64,000 nt of DNA from Draconibacterium halophilum (lineage in GTDB: Bacteria > Bacteroidota > Bacteroidia > Bacteroidales > Prolixibacteraceae). The DNA is taken from positions 2,612,001-2,676,000 of the forward strand of contig NZ_CP048409.1 of NCBI RefSeq assembly GCF_010448835.1, written 5' to 3'. The notes under the pieces were generated by a model. The model was given only the letters and a program-made list of their open reading frames with translations, was not told the origin of the DNA and ran no database searches. Position 1 is the first letter of the stretch. Each line of letters starts with the position of its first letter. Positions 62,178 through 64,000 of the stretch are shown piece by piece. The position numbers were made by a program, and so were the translations under genes.

Positions 62178-62456
62178 ATGGAGACCAAAAATAACCTGGA
62201 AGTAATTGACGATTTGTTAAAATCTGAAAAGGCCGAACAAGCCAGAAGTCTTTTCGAAAATCTTGAAGAACAAAATACTGCAGATTATTTTTTGCTTCAA
62301 GGAAAAATCGAACAAAAATACCAGAATTGGGGAAAAGCAATTAATGCTTTTAACCGGGTGTTGGAAATAGATCCTCAGAATGCCGAAGCCACAAATAATC
62401 TTCACATAATTAAAAATATTCTGAATTTCTGGAATCCTGATTTACTTAACCCGTAA
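62178..62456 (+). CDS. Small TPR-containing protein
   Basis: A 92-residue cytoplasmic protein with one clear TPR unit (NWGKAINAFNRVLEIDPQNAEATNNL, read in part) preceded by a degenerate one. It may bind another protein; no enzyme motif. It lies about 106 bp after the relA-like gene. A TATCTTTG promoter box (62135-62142) precedes its ATG. Confidence 0.7.
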   Translation: METKNNLEVIDDLLKSEKAEQARSLFENLEEQNTADYFLLQGKIEQKYQNWGKAINAFNRVLEIDPQNAEATNNLHIIKNILNFWNPDLLNP

Positions 62457-62566
62457 GCAGCTAAATACTGTATTGTCATTTTAAATGGTATTGTATTTGT
62501 ATATAAAGAAGAGTAAAGTGTCGATACTCTTAATTGGTGTATTTTAGGTTTTTAATTCATTATTAC

Positions 62567-62574
62567 TATTTTTG
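62567..62574 (+). promoter_or_regulatory. TAnnTTTG promoter box for the TPR gene
   Basis: TATTTTTG matches the TAnnTTTG -7 box of Bacteroidota promoters. A weak TTTA in the -33 region (62543) is near the right distance. It lies 65 bp upstream of the ATG at 62639. Confidence 0.45.
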
Positions 62575-62638
62575 GGCTCATCGACGAAATTCAAGCGAAA
62601 ATTAAATTGAGTTATAAAATATTAAAAGTAGTTGAAAA

Positions 62639-63442
62639 ATGAAAAGAGTAGTATTGTTAGTAGTAGCGGTTTTTATTTCTGTAATGACATTTGCTCAGGA
62701 TCAATCTCCTAGTGAATTAATGAACGAAGCAAATACAGCCGTACAAAACAAAAATTTTGAAAAGGCCATTGAACTATTTGAATCTGTACTGGCGATTCCT
62801 GATCACGGACAGAATGAAGAAAATATTAATGGTGTTCTTAATCAGTTGCGACCAGCTGTTGCAAAGAGTAAAGCATCAGATGCTTTGGATAACAAAGAGT
62901 ATGATAAAGCAATAGAGCTTTATAAAGCTGCTATCGCTGATTATCCTGAAGCAGGTATTGAGGAACAGGCAGGAAAAATGTTTTATAACGAAGGAATTAA
63001 AAGCTATAAAGGAGAAGAATTTGTTGACGCAGCCAATTTCTTTGCAATTTCGCAAAATGATTTTGGGTATGCAAAAGCTGAAAAATATAAAGATGCTTCC
63101 TTAAAAAAGGCTGCGGAGGCTTTGGTAGCTGAAGGAAAGTCTTCTGTTGATGGCGTAAATATTAGTGCGGAAAATAAAACCGGGTTATTAGAAAACCTTG
63201 CAAAAGTTTATTTTTCTCAAGGATATGAAAAATATCAAGAAGGAGCTGCTACAATTAAGCAAGCAACAGAGGAGGTTAATTCCGGAAGTTATACGACTTT
63301 GGATGACCAATATAAAAATGCAGTAGCAAAGGGAAAGAAAAGCTTCGAACAAGCTATTCCATTACTGAAAAAAGCTCTGGAGCTTGATCCAAATCATGCA
63401 AATGCCAAAAAGGTATTAGATGCATGTGAACAAAGTTTATAA
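62639..63442 (+). CDS. Exported TPR protein
   Basis: The 267-residue protein has a signal peptide (to TFAQ, residue 19). Several TPR units follow: LMNEANTAVQNKNFEKAIELFESVLAIPD, ALDNKEYDKAIELYKAAIADYPEA and QAIPLLKKALELDPNHANAKKVLD (read in parts). It resembles the repeat units of the large protein at 18-24 kb in general style but shares no long identity. It probably scaffolds an envelope complex. A strong terminator follows. Confidence 0.82.
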   Translation: MKRVVLLVVAVFISVMTFAQDQSPSELMNEANTAVQNKNFEKAIELFESVLAIPDHGQNEENINGVLNQLRPAVAKSKASDALDNKEYDKAIELYKAAIADYPEAGIEEQAGKMFYNEGIKSYKGEEFVDAANFFAISQNDFGYAKAEKYKDASLKKAAEALVAEGKSSVDGVNISAENKTGLLENLAKVYFSQGYEKYQEGAATIKQATEEVNSGSYTTLDDQYKNAVAKGKKSFEQAIPLLKKALELDPNHANAKKVLDACEQSL

Positions 63443-63461
63443 TATTTTGCGATATACAAAT

Positions 63462-63491
63462 AAAAAAACCGGGAGTTATCCCGGTTTTTTT
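63462..63491. terminator. Bidirectional intrinsic terminator
   Basis: AAAAAAACCGGG (63462-63473) pairs with CCCGGTTTTTTT (63480-63491) between convergent genes. Confidence 0.88.
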
Positions 63492-63506
63492 ATTTTAAGA
63501 GATGTG

Positions 63507-64000
63507 CTATTGAACAATTAGCTGTTTAGTCGTAAGAAAGTTCTGGTCACTAATTCGAATAATGTAAATCCCTTTGGCAAACCCACTAATGTCTATCTCA
63601 CCCGTTGTAAATTCTTTTATTTGCCTCATTTGTTTTCCATCAATATCCACTATTTTTAGTAGCACCGGATTATCTTTTCCCGTTTCAATAAATACTTTAT
63701 CTCTGGCAGGATTCGGATATATTTTTAGTTCATACAACTCTAAATTTTCGATACCAACCGGAGTTGAAAAAGAAAGCGATATCGTCTTAGTTTCAAGGAT
63801 AAGTTCGGTAATAAGAGAATTTGTAATTCTACAATTGTAATTCCCTTCATCGGTATATTCAGTAACATCTAGAGTAAACGTTTCAGATATTGCTCCAGAT
63901 ATTGGAGTTGCGTCCTTGTACCATTGGTATTGGTCGAATTTACCTGGAATATAACCTTCAATCAGCATCGTATAATTTTCACCTTTTTCGATTGTTGTAT
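63507..64000 (-). CDS. T9SS-secreted Ig-like protein, C-terminal part (continues off the right edge)
   Basis: The frame is open to the window end. The visible ~164 residues contain an Ig-like domain (about QYQWYKDATPISGA through DEGNYNCRITN) and a C-terminal type A sorting domain with IYPNPARDKVFIE, LKIVDIDGKQM, ISGFAKGIYIIRI and KQLIVQ. The sorting domain directs export by the type IX system and attachment to the surface. The upstream and catalytic part lies outside the window. Confidence 0.9.
   Translation of the reverse strand, partial: TTIEKGENYTMLIEGYIPGKFDQYQWYKDATPISGAISETFTLDVTEYTDEGNYNCRITNSLITELILETKTISLSFSTPVGIENLELYELKIYPNPARDKVFIETGKDNPVLLKIVDIDGKQMRQIKEFTTGEIDISGFAKGIYIIRISDQNFLTTKQLIVQ

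Noticed and set aside
1..64000. tRNA, rRNA, CRISPR or prophage regions
   Set aside because: I looked for cloverleaf arms, short regular repeats with spacers, integrases and phage structural genes and saw none.

Overview
The window comes from a member of the Bacteroidota, probably a marine or saline Marinilabiliales/Prolixibacteraceae-like organism; the phylum call is firm and the family call is a guess. Support comes from a SusC/SusD pair driven by an ECF sigma/FecR cascade, TAnnTTTG-type promoters, a C-terminal type IX secretion sorting domain, STN-domain TonB receptors, AT-rich DNA, and several sodium- and osmolyte-related loci.

Layout. 1-7000 (minus): an operon for sugar-acid metabolism, read from a LacI-type regulator through an SDR D-mannonate oxidoreductase, a PfkB (KDG-type) kinase, a LarA-like nickel-pincer racemase/epimerase, a Gfo/Idh oxidoreductase, PdxB and the start of 6-phosphogluconate dehydrogenase. 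Two CG-centred palindromes are good operator candidates. 7020-18000: a lone E2-type acyltransferase, then sigma-FecR-SusC-SusD (a Fec-like signalling and uptake unit without an adjacent glycosidase), a Tat-exported oxidoreductase and an NhaC antiporter. 18141-24077: a 1978-residue exported TPR-like protein with seven full 399-bp tandem repeats and a partial eighth. 25296-26987: an M28 peptidase. 27081-33839 (minus): a five-gene cluster of two GT4 enzymes, a HAD hydrolase, a GT81 GpgS-like synthase and a GH13_18 phosphorylase. It is best read as synthesis and salvage of a glucosylglycerate-type compatible solute.

33931-44163: a creatininase-family protein, an XRE/DUF2975 pair, RimO, a TonB receptor with a TPR partner, an acyltransferase-3 membrane protein, an atypical SDR, a frameshifted SnoaL-like gene and an exported protein of unknown role. 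44397-51211: a YbaK-type deacylase, then a complete sodium-pumping methylmalonyl-CoA decarboxylase locus (epimerase, carboxyltransferase, delta/OadG, biotin carrier, beta/OadB) and an acetyl-CoA hydrolase/transferase. The beta subunit carries an unusual signal-peptide-bearing extracytoplasmic domain. 51563-59086: a LuxR-type regulator followed by a curli (type VIII secretion) locus: a small curlin-like protein, CsgA-like, CsgB-like, CsgE, CsgF, CsgG with a C-terminal beta-barrel, and a lipoprotein. 59304-64000: ferritin, a RelA/SpoT homologue whose hydrolase site looks dead, two TPR proteins and the end of a T9SS-sorted protein.

The most promising systems are the glucosylglycerate-like cluster, the curli locus with its CsgG-barrel fusion and internal hairpin, the LarA-containing sugar-acid operon, and the giant repeat protein. 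All calls are from reading the sequence; no database search was run.
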